Origin: Alphaproteobacteria bacterium
GTDB taxonomy: Bacteria > Pseudomonadota > Alphaproteobacteria > CACIAM-22H2
Length of the DNA: 64,000 bases
NCBI GenBank assembly: GCA_016124335.1
Contig: WGNX01000009.1
Coordinates: 165,658 to 229,657 of the forward strand
Direction: 5' to 3'
Below, one piece after another: positions 19,594 to 28,267 of the stretch. Numbering within the stretch: the first letter of the stretch is position 1; each line of letters opens with the position of its first letter. The notes under the pieces were generated by a model, which was not told the origin of the DNA, ran no database searches, and saw nothing but the letters and a program-made list of their open reading frames with translations. Made by a program: the position numbers and the translations under genes.

Positions 19594-21459
19594 TCAGGCG
19601 CTCCGCCGCGAGCCGCCCGGAGGCGCGTCTTCCTCGAACAGCTCGGCCAGCTTCTCCATGACCGTGCCGCCGAGCTGCTCGGCATCCACGATCGTCACCG
19701 CGCGCCGGTAATAGCGCGTCACGTCGTGGCCGATGCCGATGGCGAGCAGTTCGACCGGCGAACGCGTCTCGATATATTCGATCGCCTCGCGCAGATGGCG
19801 CTCAAGGTAGTTGCCCGGATTGACCGACAGGGTCGAATCGTCGACCGGCGCGCCGTCGGAAATGACCATCAGGATCTTGCGCTGCTCGGGCCGCGCGATC
19901 AGGCGCGAATGCGCCCAAAGCAGCGCCTCGCCGTCGATGTTTTCCTTGAGCAGCCCCTCGCGCAGCATCAGGCCCAGCGACTTGCGCGCGCGCCGCCACG
20001 GCGCATCGGCCCCCTTGTAGATGATGTGGCGCAGGTCGTTGAGGCGGCCCGGATTGGCGGGCTTGCCCTGCGATAGCCAGCGTTCGCGGCTCTGCCCGCC
20101 CTTCCACGCGCGCGTGGTGAAGCCGAGGATCTCGACCTTGACCGCGCAACGCTCCAGCGTGCGCGCGAGGATGTCGGCCGACATCGCGGCGACCGTGATC
20201 GGCCGGCCGCGCATCGAACCCGAATTGTCGATGAGCAACGACACCACCGTGTCGCGGAAATCGGTGTCCAGTTCGCGCTTGTAGGAAAGCGGGAAGGCCG
20301 GATTGGCGACGACGCGCGCGAGGCGCGCGGCATCGAGCGTGCCTTCCTCGAGGTCGAATTCCCACGCCCGGCTCTGGCGCGCCAGCAGGCGGCGCTGCAA
20401 CCGGTTGGCGAGCCGGGCGATGACGCCCTGGAGATGGGAAAGCTGCTGGTCGAGATGCGCGCGCAGCCGCGTCAGTTCGTCGGCATCGCACAGCATGTCG
20501 GCTTCGACCGTCTCGTCGAACTCGGTCGTGAAGGCGCGATATAGTGGCGCATCGGTCGAATTGCGCATGTCGTTGGGCGGGCGCCAGCGCTTGCCGGGCC
20601 GTTCGGGCCCGTCCTCGCCCATGCCGTCGGCGTCTTCGCCTTCCTGCTCCTCGCCTTCGCCCTCGCCGCCGTCTTCGCCGGCCGCTTCGCGCGTCTCGGA
20701 GCCCATCATGGCTTCGGAGTCCGACGTGTCGCCCGATTCTTCGGCCTCGCCGGATTTCTGGCCTTCCTCGTCGTTGTCGCCCTGCTGGTCCTGGTCCTCG
20801 GCCTCGGAGGCTTGCCCCTCCTCCTCGCCGAGTTCGAGGTCGGCGACGAGCTTGCGCGCGACTTCGGCGAACGACGCCTGATCGCCGAGAGCGCGGGAAA
20901 GCTGGGTCAGGTCCTGACCGGCCTTCGCCTCGATCCACGGGCGCCACAGATCGACCATGCGCTTGGCGCTTTCGGGCGGCGGCTGGCCGGTGAAGGTCTC
21001 GCGCGCGAGCAGCGCCACCGCCTCGACGATGGGGGCCGCTTCGCGGTCGGCGATGCGCGAATAGCCGGCCTGGCGGCAGCGTTCTTCCAGTGCGGCGGAC
21101 AGGTTGTTCGAAACGCCCGACATGCGGTTGGAGCCCAGCGCCTCGCAGCGTGCCTGTTCGACCGCATCGTAGATCGCCCGGCCCATCGTGCCGGCCGGCT
21201 GCCGCTTGGCATGGACGGCCGCATCGTGGAAGCGCAGCTTGAGCGCGATCGAATCGGCCTCGCCGCGCACGATGGCGACCTCGCCCGCCGGCAGGTCGCG
21301 CGCGGGCACGGGCAGGCGCGCCTCGTTGCCGCGAAGACCCGGCTGCTCGGGCACGAACGCGACATTCAGTTCCGCCTCGTGGGACATCGCGCGCATCGCT
21401 GCGGCGGTGACCTGGCGGAACTGTTCGACGGGCCCGTCGTTCCCGTTGCGCGGCGGCAT
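19594..21459 (-). CDS. cobT: Aerobic cobaltochelatase subunit CobT
   Basis: CobT with CobS forms the AAA-type motor that drives cobalt insertion by CobN into hydrogenobyrinate a,c-diamide. The 621-residue protein has the N-terminal CobT domain (about 1-205), a highly acidic Glu/Asp/Gly-rich linker (about 215-300) typical of CobT, and a C-terminal von Willebrand A domain with the MIDAS motif DNSGSMRG and DGAPVDD. The ATG at 21459 lies eight bases after the cobS stop. The order cobS-cobT and the J-domain gene upstream is the standard alphaproteobacterial arrangement. The cobalamin made could serve the meaB-linked mutase. Identification is direct. Confidence 0.95.
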   Translation of the reverse strand: MPPRNGNDGPVEQFRQVTAAAMRAMSHEAELNVAFVPEQPGLRGNEARLPVPARDLPAGEVAIVRGEADSIALKLRFHDAAVHAKRQPAGTMGRAIYDAVEQARCEALGSNRMSGVSNNLSAALEERCRQAGYSRIADREAAPIVEAVALLARETFTGQPPPESAKRMVDLWRPWIEAKAGQDLTQLSRALGDQASFAEVARKLVADLELGEEEGQASEAEDQDQQGDNDEEGQKSGEAEESGDTSDSEAMMGSETREAAGEDGGEGEGEEQEGEDADGMGEDGPERPGKRWRPPNDMRNSTDAPLYRAFTTEFDETVEADMLCDADELTRLRAHLDQQLSHLQGVIARLANRLQRRLLARQSRAWEFDLEEGTLDAARLARVVANPAFPLSYKRELDTDFRDTVVSLLIDNSGSMRGRPITVAAMSADILARTLERCAVKVEILGFTTRAWKGGQSRERWLSQGKPANPGRLNDLRHIIYKGADAPWRRARKSLGLMLREGLLKENIDGEALLWAHSRLIARPEQRKILMVISDGAPVDDSTLSVNPGNYLERHLREAIEYIETRSPVELLAIGIGHDVTRYYRRAVTIVDAEQLGGTVMEKLAELFEEDAPPGGSRRSA

Positions 21460-21467
21460 GGAAACCT

Positions 21468-22472
21468 TCAGCCCGCCTTCCGTACGCCCGTGCCGGCACC
21501 GCCCGGCAGTTCGGCGCCGAAGCAGCGCTGGTAGTATTCCGCCACGGTCGTCCGCTCGACCTCGTCGCACTTGTTGAGGAACGTCACGCGGAACGCGAAG
21601 CCGACATCGCCGAAGATCTTGGCGTTCTCGGCCCACGTGATGACGGTGCGCGGGCTCATCACGGTCGAGATGTCGCCTGCCATGAAGCCGGCGCGCGTCA
21701 GGTCGGCAAGCGCCACCATCGCGGAGATGATCTCGCGGCCTTCCTTGGTGTCGTAGCCGGCAGCCTTTGCCAGCACGATGCGCGTTTCTTCCTCGTGCGG
21801 CAGGTAGTTCAGCGTCGTGACGATGTTCCAGCGGTCCATCTGACCCTGGTTGATCTGCTGCGTGCCGTGATAGAGGCCCGTCGTGTCGCCCAGCCCCACG
21901 GTGTTGGCCGTGGCGAACAGGCGGAAGGCCGGATGCGGATGCAGCACGCGGTTCTGGTCGAGCAGCGTGAGCTTGCCGTCGACTTCCAGCACGCGCTGGA
22001 TGACGAACATCACGTCGGCGCGGCCGGCGTCGTATTCGTCGAACACGAGCGCGCAGGGGTGCTGGAGCGCCCAGGGCAGCAGCCCTTCGCGGAACTCGGT
22101 CACCTGCTTGCCGTCGCGCACGACGATCGCGTCGCGGCCGACGAGGTCGATGCGGCTGATATGGCTGTCGAGATTGATGCGGATGCACGGCCAGTTTAGG
22201 CGCGCCGCAACCTGCTCGATATGCGTGGACTTGCCCGTGCCGTGATAGCCCTGGACCATCACGCGGCGGTTGAACGCGAAGCCCGCGAGGATGGCGAGCG
22301 TCGTCTCGCGGTCGAAGCGGTAGTTCTCGTCGAGATTGGGCACGTGTTCGGTCGGCGCGCTCGAAAAGGCGGGGACCTCGAGGTCGGAATCGATGCCGAA
22401 GGTCTGACGGACCTTCACCTTGATGTCGGGAACGCGCGCGTAGTTGTCGGCGGTGGCAGTCGCAAGGGCCAT
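21468..22472 (-). CDS. cobS: Aerobic cobaltochelatase subunit CobS
   Basis: CobS is the AAA+ ATPase subunit of the cobaltochelatase in aerobic vitamin B12 synthesis. The 334-residue protein contains a CobS N-terminal stretch with the family block [17 protein letters not shown], Walker [11 protein letters not shown], Walker [12 protein letters not shown] and sensor-type [10 protein letters not shown], followed by [17 protein letters not shown], all diagnostic for CobS. Its stop lies eight bases from the cobT start. The 64 bases upstream, to the J-domain gene, contain no obvious terminator, so all three genes may be co-transcribed. Identification is direct. Confidence 0.96.
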   Translation of the reverse strand: MALATATADNYARVPDIKVKVRQTFGIDSDLEVPAFSSAPTEHVPNLDENYRFDRETTLAILAGFAFNRRVMVQGYHGTGKSTHIEQVAARLNWPCIRINLDSHISRIDLVGRDAIVVRDGKQVTEFREGLLPWALQHPCALVFDEYDAGRADVMFVIQRVLEVDGKLTLLDQNRVLHPHPAFRLFATANTVGLGDTTGLYHGTQQINQGQMDRWNIVTTLNYLPHEEETRIVLAKAAGYDTKEGREIISAMVALADLTRAGFMAGDISTVMSPRTVITWAENAKIFGDVGFAFRVTFLNKCDEVERTTVAEYYQRCFGAELPGGAGTGVRKAG

Positions 22473-22536
22473 GATCTGGAAAACTCCGCTACCGGAACGT
22501 CGGGGGTGCAGCGCAGCAAAGCGCCGGCCCGGACCG

Positions 22537-23154
22537 TCATGACCCGGTCGTTGGCTTTCCTTGCTGCGCCTTCAGGAACGTGTAGGCCTGATTGATTGAT
22601 TTTAGACGCTCTTCGGCGTCCTTGTCGCCCCCGTTTGCGTCCGGATGATGCCGTTTTACGAGGGACTTGTATCGAGACTTTATCTCCTCGGGTCCGGCCG
22701 TCCAGTCGAGCTCCAGGACCGCAAGTGCCTCTTCCACCTGCGTTCCTGGCCGCTTCGGGCGCGGGGGCGGTTCCTCGCGCGCCGAGCCGTCGAATCCCGG
22801 AATGTCCGAGCCTGCAAACCAGCGCCGCATCGCCTCTTCGAGCGCCTCGGTCCGGCTCTGGCGCATTCGGCCACGTTTGCCCACGCCCATCGGCCATGTC
22901 GGACGCCGCCCGATCACGTCGGCCCGCCGCTCAAGCTCCAGCGCGTCGGCATTCATGCCCTTGTAAAAGTCCCACGACGCGTTGTATTCGCGGACGTGCT
23001 CAAGGCAGAACCAATAGAAATCATTGAGGTTTTGCCGCCCGCGGGGCGCGCGGTAGGCGCCGGGCTCCGCGCAGCCGGGGTGATCGCACCGCTTGGGCGC
23101 TGATTTCGGATCGACCTGCGGACGATCGTATGTTCGGGCACGGACGCGAGCCAT
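22537..23154 (-). CDS. J-domain (DnaJ-like) co-chaperone
   Basis: This 205-residue protein has an N-terminal zinc-like cysteine cluster (CDHPGC ... [11 protein letters not shown]), which is characteristic of a conserved alphaproteobacterial J-protein. At the C-terminus (about residues 140-200) is a J domain with helix II, the HPD motif in [10 protein letters not shown] and helix III. It should stimulate a DnaK ATPase through HPD. It directly precedes cobS in the same direction, a recurring gene order, so a role in cobaltochelatase assembly is possible but unproven. The ATG at 23154 was preferred over a TTG at 23163. Confidence 0.88.
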   Translation of the reverse strand: MARVRARTYDRPQVDPKSAPKRCDHPGCAEPGAYRAPRGRQNLNDFYWFCLEHVREYNASWDFYKGMNADALELERRADVIGRRPTWPMGVGKRGRMRQSRTEALEEAMRRWFAGSDIPGFDGSAREEPPPRPKRPGTQVEEALAVLELDWTAGPEEIKSRYKSLVKRHHPDANGGDKDAEERLKSINQAYTFLKAQQGKPTTGS

Positions 23155-23233
23155 CGTAGGCAAGTATGTGCGAGGTTTTCTATCCCGACAACAGTGCGGC
23201 GCGAATCGACAAGGCTCGGGAAGGGCCTATCTG

Positions 23234-23262
23234 TTTACAAAAAATTCCTAAAATTGTAGATT
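23234..23262 (+). promoter_or_regulatory. Probable sigma-70-type promoter for the 23361 gene
   Basis: TTTACA at 23234-23239 and TAGATT at 23257-23262 are separated by 17 bases inside an AT-rich patch that stands out from the surrounding GC-rich DNA. It lies about 100 bases before the start at 23361 and would transcribe it and the next gene. Confidence 0.45.
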
Positions 23263-23360
23263 TCTGGGGATTGCCTGGCGACCGGCGGCCTCCGCGCCCT
23301 GCCGCCAGGATCGTTTACAGGGTTGCGCGACTGGCGCGCGGCCGGCGTCGGGGAAGAGGC

Positions 23361-23747
23361 ATGGCGAGCGAGTACCGTCTGATCTTCTTCGACCAGAACG
23401 AACTGTGCCGCGCGCTCATCGAGTACAACCGCCAGCGTCGCACGCCGTTCCCGCCCGGAAACCTCAAGAAGGTCGTGATCGACCGCGACCGTCTGACGGT
23501 CACGATCCAGATCGACAAGGACTCGGGCGACACCGACAAGGTCTCGTTCGATGCGGCGTCGGTCGCTGCGGCGCTCATCGTCTATTGCCGCGAGCGCAAG
23601 ATCCCGCTGCCGGCGAAATCGGCAAAGGAAATGCGGCTCGTCGCCGACCGGCTGTGCTTCCTCATCCGCATCAAGGGCACACCAGCCGAAGCGTCGATCG
23701 CCGTCGAGTACACCGGCAAGATGGTCGCGACCGAAGCCGCCGACTAG
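23361..23747 (+). CDS. Conserved hypothetical protein (128 aa)
   Basis: The protein opens MASEYRLIFFDQNELCRALIEYNRQR and has a compact alternating alpha/beta pattern, with a central basic/acidic beta stretch (VVIDRDRLTVTIQID) and a second Cys-Arg-Glu motif (IVYCRERKIPLP) that mirrors the first (IEYNRQRRTPFP). The two halves look like an internal duplication. No family is recognised. The ATG at 23361 is preceded by the ribosome site GGGAAGAGG at good distance. The frame is also open upstream, but that part overlaps the promoter region. It is followed after 31 bases by the VOC-family gene. Confidence 0.7.
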   Translation: MASEYRLIFFDQNELCRALIEYNRQRRTPFPPGNLKKVVIDRDRLTVTIQIDKDSGDTDKVSFDAASVAAALIVYCRERKIPLPAKSAKEMRLVADRLCFLIRIKGTPAEASIAVEYTGKMVATEAAD

Positions 23748-23778
23748 ACTGCCGGTTCGTCACGCCCGGAGACCCGGC

Positions 23779-24183
23779 ATGCCCCCGACACCCTATCTGT
23801 TCTTCGACGGCCGCTGCGAAGAGGCGGCCGAATTCTACAAGAAGGCGATCGACGCAGAGATCGGCCTGCTGATGCGCTTCAAGGATGCGCCCGATCCCAA
23901 GCCGCCGGGCGATCCGAACAAGGTCATGCACGCGGCGCTACGCGTGGCCGGTGGCGAAATCATGATGTCGGACGGCTATGCGAAGGGCAATCCCGAGTTC
24001 AAGGGCTTCAGCCTGTCGCTGACCGCGAAAGACGAGGCCGACGCAACGCGCATGTTCGACGCGCTTGCCGAAGGTGGCAGCGTGACGATGCCGCTGGGCC
24101 CGACGTTCTTCTCGCCCTGTTTTGGCATGCTGACCGACCGCTTTGGCGTCGGCTGGATGATCATCGTCCAGCCAGCAGGTTAG
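23779..24183 (+). CDS. VOC superfamily protein, PhnB/YjdN type
   Basis: This 134-residue protein is of the PhnB-like glyoxalase/dioxygenase-fold group. It shows the typical start PYLFFDGRCEEAAEFYKKA, the central HAALRVAGGEIMMSD with GNPEFKGFSLSL, and the closing FFSPCFGMLTDRFGVGWMI. PhnB proteins lack some metal ligands of true VOC enzymes and their biochemical role is unclear. The start ATG at 23779 gives the usual family length. Its stop overlaps by four bases the stop of the convergent MaoC-type gene that ends the large catabolic cluster. Confidence 0.87.
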   Translation: MPPTPYLFFDGRCEEAAEFYKKAIDAEIGLLMRFKDAPDPKPPGDPNKVMHAALRVAGGEIMMSDGYAKGNPEFKGFSLSLTAKDEADATRMFDALAEGGSVTMPLGPTFFSPCFGMLTDRFGVGWMIIVQPAG

Positions 24184-25001
24184 AGCGCGAATTCCGCGCG
24201 CGCCTGCATGGCGAGATAGCCGCCCGGCCCTCGCGCCCACAATACCGCGCCCTCGCCTTCCTTGCGCCCGCACAGTTCGAACGGATGCGTATCGAAAAGC
24301 GGCGACATCGCGCGGAATTCGAATCTCTTGAGGGCACGGCCTGACCGTTCGACCGCCAGGTCCTGCAGCATCGTGGCCACCATCGGCCCGTGCACGACGA
24401 GCCCGCCATAGCCTTCCACGTCGGTCGCGTAGCTGCGGTCGTAATGGATACGGTGGCCGTTGAACGTCAGTGCGGAATAGCGGAACAGCAGCACCGGATC
24501 GGGCACCACGCGGCGCGACCAGTCTTCGCCCGCTGGCGCCGGCTGGGGCTTGGGCGCGGGGTGCGCCGGATCGGGATCGGCGCGGTAGACGATGTCGTGC
24601 CATTCCTCCAGCCGCAACGCGCCTTCTGCCGAAATCCCGTGGTGTACGGTGACGAAGACGAGGGCGCCCGTCTTGCCGTGCTTTTCCTCGACCTTCTCGA
24701 TGCGCGAAACGCGCGTTGCAACGGCATCGACGGGCAGCCGCGAATGATAGTGAAGCCGCCCGCCCGCCCACATGCGGCGTGGCAGGGCGACCGGCGGCAG
24801 GAATCCGCCGCGCTTCGGGTGCCCGTCGCGGCCCAGATCGCGCGCCCTCTCGACCGCATTGAAAAACGCCCAATGCCAGCCCGGCGGCACGGCATCTTTC
24901 GGCGGATCGCGGTCGAACGTGGCCGCCAGCGCGGCAAGGCGTTCGCCATGGATCGTCTCGGTGCGCGTCTCGCTGCGGCCGATCCAGTCCGCGAGGTTCA
25001 T
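24180..25001 (-). CDS. MaoC-type hydratase, mesaconyl-C4-CoA/itaconyl-CoA hydratase-like
   Basis: This 273-residue protein has a tandem hot-dog layout: an N-terminal FAS1-like dehydratase half (residues 1-145) and a MaoC half with LTFNGHRIHYDRSYATDVEGY, where the conserved Asn/His/Asp of hydratase 2 enzymes would lie, and GLVVHGPMVATML. This architecture is that of mesaconyl-C4-CoA hydratase (Chloroflexus Meh) and of itaconyl-CoA hydratase-like proteins, which make citramalyl-CoA; the exact substrate is inferred. It is the last of 19 co-directional genes and overlaps the CoA-transferase stop as ATGA. With the CoA-transferase and acyl-CoA dehydrogenase it resembles the Pseudomonas itaconate (ict/ich) neighbourhood. 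Confidence 0.82.
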   Translation of the reverse strand: MNLADWIGRSETRTETIHGERLAALAATFDRDPPKDAVPPGWHWAFFNAVERARDLGRDGHPKRGGFLPPVALPRRMWAGGRLHYHSRLPVDAVATRVSRIEKVEEKHGKTGALVFVTVHHGISAEGALRLEEWHDIVYRADPDPAHPAPKPQPAPAGEDWSRRVVPDPVLLFRYSALTFNGHRIHYDRSYATDVEGYGGLVVHGPMVATMLQDLAVERSGRALKRFEFRAMSPLFDTHPFELCGRKEGEGAVLWARGPGGYLAMQARAEFAL

Positions 25002-26113
25002 GCGAACTCCGCGCGGATCGCGTCCGTGTGCTGGCCCACCGCCGGAACGGGACCAAGTGCCGGCGCACGCACCCCGTCGACGACCGGCGGCGGTGCGGGG
25101 ATCGCAACGGGGCCAGCCGGCGTATCGATTTCGACGCGACGGAGTTGCGGGTGTCTGGAAAAGCGCGCGACGTCGTTGAGCTCGCCGAACGCGATGCTGC
25201 CTTTGTTGAGCCGCGCCACCAGATCGTCTCGCTTGCGCCGCGCGAAGGCGGCGGCAATGTGCGCGTCAAGCGCCGCGCGGTTCTTCACGCGCAGCACGTT
25301 GGTCGCGAATTCGGCCGCGACCGGCTCTTCGAGGACATGGGCGCAGAAATTCCCCCATTCGCGGTCGTTCTGCACCGAGATCACGATGGGGATGCCGTCC
25401 GACGATACGAAGGCGCTGTAGGGTGCGACGGACGGATGTGCGAGGCCCACGCGGCCCGGCGCCTTGCCGCCATAGTCGTGATGGAGCAGCGGCACGGCCA
25501 TCCAGTCGGCCATGCCGTCGAACAGCGAGACCTTGATCGATCGGCCTTCGCCCGTCTTCCCTCGCGCGATCAGCGCTTCGAGGATCGCCTGATGGGCGTA
25601 CATGCCCGCCGCGATGTCGCACACCGAAACGCCCACGCGGCCGGGTGCATCGGGCCCGCCGGTGATCGAGGCAAGGCCCGTTTCGGCCTGCACGAGCATG
25701 TCGTAGCTTTTCATCTTCGCATACGGGCCTTCGTCGCCGTAGCCGGAGATGTCGACGACGATGAGACGCGGATATTTCGCCCGCAACTCCTCGGTGCCGA
25801 AACCCGCGCGCGCGGCCGCCCCCGGCATCAGGTTCTGCACGAACACGTCGGCCTTCGCGAGGATACGGTGCAGCAATTCCGCATCGCCCGGCACCTTGAT
25901 GTCGGCCACGAGCGACTGCTTGCCGCGGTTGAGCCACACGAAATAGCTCGCCTGCCCCTTGGCGACCGCATCATAGCCGCGCGCGAAATCGCCTTCCGCA
26001 CGCTCGATCTTGATGACGCGGGCGCCCGCATCGGCAAGGCGCGAGGTGCAATAGGGTGCGGCGACCGCCTGCTCGAGGCTGAGGACGAGAATGCCATCGA
26101 GTGCACCCGCCAT
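24998..26113 (-). CDS. Type III (CaiB/BaiF) CoA-transferase
   Basis: The 371-residue enzyme moves CoA between carboxylic acids via an aspartyl-CoA anhydride. Family III landmarks are LSLEQAVAAPYCTSRLADAGARVIKIE at the start (seen as blocks ARVIKIERAEGDFARGYD), VFVQNLMPGAAARAGF, YDMLVQAETGLASITG and the catalytic Asp in GVSVCDIAAGMYAHQAIL. KVSLFDGMADWM and a C-terminal QHTDAI motif complete the fold. Downstream is the MaoC-type hydratase (four-base overlap) and upstream an acyl-CoA dehydrogenase, so it probably activates the carboxylate handled by those enzymes. Donor and acceptor are not readable; succinyl-CoA with itaconate, mesaconate or a sulfonated analogue are candidates. Confidence 0.9.
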   Translation of the reverse strand: MAGALDGILVLSLEQAVAAPYCTSRLADAGARVIKIERAEGDFARGYDAVAKGQASYFVWLNRGKQSLVADIKVPGDAELLHRILAKADVFVQNLMPGAAARAGFGTEELRAKYPRLIVVDISGYGDEGPYAKMKSYDMLVQAETGLASITGGPDAPGRVGVSVCDIAAGMYAHQAILEALIARGKTGEGRSIKVSLFDGMADWMAVPLLHHDYGGKAPGRVGLAHPSVAPYSAFVSSDGIPIVISVQNDREWGNFCAHVLEEPVAAEFATNVLRVKNRAALDAHIAAAFARRKRDDLVARLNKGSIAFGELNDVARFSRHPQLRRVEIDTPAGPVAIPAPPPVVDGVRAPALGPVPAVGQHTDAIRAEFA

Positions 26114-26114
26114 G

Positions 26115-27263
26115 TCAGTACGACCTCGGCAGGTCGAGCACGTGCTCGGCGAGATAGGCGAGGATCAGGTTCGTCGAGATGGGGGCGACCTGATAGAGCC
26201 TTGCCTCGCGGAACTTGCGCTCGACATCGTATTCTTCGGCAAAGCCGAAGCCGCCATGCGTCTGCAGGCAGGCCTCGGCCGCCTTCCACGAGGCATCGGC
26301 GGCCAGCATCTTGGCCATATTTGCCTGCGGCCCGCACGGCTCGCCCGCTTCGTAGAGGTCGAGCGCCTCGCGCACCATCAGTGCCGCCGCCTGCCCGTCG
26401 GCATAGGCGCGCGCGATGGGAAACTGGATGCCCTGGTTCTGCCCGATGGGCCGGCCGAACACGACGCGCGTCCGCGCATAGGCGCTCGCCTTTTCCACGA
26501 ACCAGCGCATGTCGCCGATGCATTCGGCCGATATGAGGATGCGCTCGGCATTCATGCCGTCGAGGATGTAGCGGAAGCCGCGCCCTTCCTCGCCGATGCG
26601 GTTTTCGGCCGGCACTTCCAGATCGTCGAAGAACACCTCGGTCGTCGCGTGGTTCATCATCGCGCGCAGCGGCTTGATCGTCAGCCCCTTGGCCTTGCGC
26701 ATGTCGACGACGAAGACCGATAGCCCCTCGGTCTTCTTCGCGACCTTGTCCTTGGGCGTGGTGCGCGCGAGCAGCAGCATCAGGTCGGAATGTTCGGCCC
26801 GGCTGGTCCACACCTTCTGGCCGTTGACGACATATCTGTCGCCCCTGCGCTCGGCCGTCGTGCGGATCGCGGTCGTGTCGGTGCCTGCACTGGGTTCGGT
26901 CACGCCGAACGCCTGCAGGCGCAGCTCGCCCGACGCGATGCCGGGCAGGAAGCGCTGCTTCTGTTCGGCACTGCCGTGCCGCAGGATCGTGCCCATCGTG
27001 TACATCTGCGCATGGCATGCACCGCCGTTTGCGCCCGATGCATGGATTTCCTCGAGGATCGCGGCGGCGGCCGAAAGCCCCAGGCCCGAGCCGCCATATT
27101 CCTCGGGGATCAGCACGGCGAGCATGCCGGCACTCGTCAGTTCGTCGACGAATTCTTTCGGATAGGCGCGGTCGCGATCGAGCTTGCGCCAGTATTCGCC
27201 CGGATATTTCGCGCACAGCGCGCGGACCGACTCCCGGATTTCCGGATGTGCGGGCGCGCGCAC
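26115..27263 (-). CDS. Acyl-CoA dehydrogenase
   Basis: This 382-residue FAD enzyme would oxidise an acyl-CoA to the 2-enoyl-CoA, passing electrons to ETF. The mid-domain FAD block AFGVTEPSAGTDTTAI, NGQKVWTSRAEHSD and the C-terminal QTHGGFGFAEEYDVERKFREAR are clear. The usual catalytic YEGT glutamate is absent: that place reads VAPISTN. A Glu in GMNAERILIS matches the base position of isovaleryl-CoA and long-chain enzymes and could serve instead. The start is GTG at 27263, two bases after the upstream stop; no ATG lies near. It sits in the 19-gene cluster next to the CoA-transferase. Substrate unknown; a branched or substituted succinyl-CoA is a reasonable guess. Confidence 0.9.
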   Translation of the reverse strand: MRAPAHPEIRESVRALCAKYPGEYWRKLDRDRAYPKEFVDELTSAGMLAVLIPEEYGGSGLGLSAAAAILEEIHASGANGGACHAQMYTMGTILRHGSAEQKQRFLPGIASGELRLQAFGVTEPSAGTDTTAIRTTAERRGDRYVVNGQKVWTSRAEHSDLMLLLARTTPKDKVAKKTEGLSVFVVDMRKAKGLTIKPLRAMMNHATTEVFFDDLEVPAENRIGEEGRGFRYILDGMNAERILISAECIGDMRWFVEKASAYARTRVVFGRPIGQNQGIQFPIARAYADGQAAALMVREALDLYEAGEPCGPQANMAKMLAADASWKAAEACLQTHGGFGFAEEYDVERKFREARLYQVAPISTNLILAYLAEHVLDLPRSY

Positions 27264-27265
27264 GG

Positions 27266-28267
27266 CTAGCCTGCCCGCTTGCGGAGGTCGGCCAGCAGTT
27301 CGGCCGGCACCTTGATGCCGCCGGTCGCGGCAGCGGCGCGCAGCTTGAGCCGCCGGTCGCCGGGAAGGCGCGTGCCCGGCTGCGCGAGGATCGCGGCGAG
27401 CAGCATTTCGAGGCGTTGCGCGAACGCAGGTCCGGCAAAACGCATCGGGTCGATCAGCAGGAAGAACTGGCCCACGCGCGGTGGCGGGCCTTTGGCATCG
27501 AAGAACGAGCTTGCCTCGTAGCCGTAGTTGGACGCCGTCAGCGTCGCGGCGAGGATCTCGACCATCAGCACGAGGGCCGCCCCCTTCGCCTCGCCCAGCG
27601 GCAGCATCGTGCCGGCCATGCCCTTTTTCGGGTCGGTCGTGGGCTTGCCGTCGGGGTCGAGTGCCCAGCCTTCCGGGATCGCCTCGCCCTTTTGCGCCGC
27701 CACCATCAGCTTGCCGCGCGCGACCTTCGACAGCGACAGGTCGATGACGAGCGGTGCCTGACCGGCGCGCGGTGCGGCAAACGCGATGGGGTTCGTGCCG
27801 AACAGCCCTTTCGAGCCGCCCCAGGGTGCGATCGCCTGCGGCGAATTGCCGAAGCCCAGCGCCACGAGACCGGCCTTCGCCGCCACTTCGACGTGATAGC
27901 CGGCCGCGCCGAAATGATGCGAGTTGCCGATGCCGATGCCGACGACGCCGGCGTTGCGCGCCATCTCGATCCCGCGCGCGAGCCCGAGCGCGATTGCCGG
28001 ATAGGCGAAGCCGTCCTTGGCATCGACGAACAGCGCGCCGGGTGCCGAAACGCGCAGTTCCGGAACTGCCTTGCCGGCAACCTTGCCCGCCTTCGCCTGA
28101 TCGGCATAGGCGGCCACGCGGCTGAGCCCGTGGCTTGCCAGCCCGTCAGCCTCGGCCGCCACGAGCGCGTCGGCCACGGCGCGCGCGTTGGCTTCTTCGG
28201 TGCCGGCGGCGACCAGCGCCTTCAGCGCCAGCGCATGCGCCTCGCTCAGCGAAATCGTCTCGCTCAT
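27266..28267 (-). CDS. comC: Ldh/malate-type 2-hydroxyacid dehydrogenase, ComC-like ((R)-sulfolactate dehydrogenase family)
   Basis: This 333-residue NAD(P)-dependent oxidoreductase belongs to the malate/L-lactate/L-sulfolactate dehydrogenase family. Visible marks are LASHGLSRVAAYADQ, the catalytic His in GIGIGNSHHFGAAGYH, APWGGSKGLFGTNPIAFAAPR and VIDLSLSKVARGK near the cofactor site. In Chromohalobacter and Roseovarius a member of this family (ComC) interconverts (R)-sulfolactate and sulfopyruvate, paired with SlcC. Here the SlcC-like gene lies immediately upstream with a four-base overlap, and SuyA/SuyB are in the same cluster, which supports the assignment. Malate, lactate or a sulfomalate are alternative substrates that the sequence cannot exclude. 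Confidence 0.78.
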   Translation of the reverse strand: MSETISLSEAHALALKALVAAGTEEANARAVADALVAAEADGLASHGLSRVAAYADQAKAGKVAGKAVPELRVSAPGALFVDAKDGFAYPAIALGLARGIEMARNAGVVGIGIGNSHHFGAAGYHVEVAAKAGLVALGFGNSPQAIAPWGGSKGLFGTNPIAFAAPRAGQAPLVIDLSLSKVARGKLMVAAQKGEAIPEGWALDPDGKPTTDPKKGMAGTMLPLGEAKGAALVLMVEILAATLTASNYGYEASSFFDAKGPPPRVGQFFLLIDPMRFAGPAFAQRLEMLLAAILAQPGTRLPGDRRLKLRAAAATGGIKVPAELLADLRKRAG

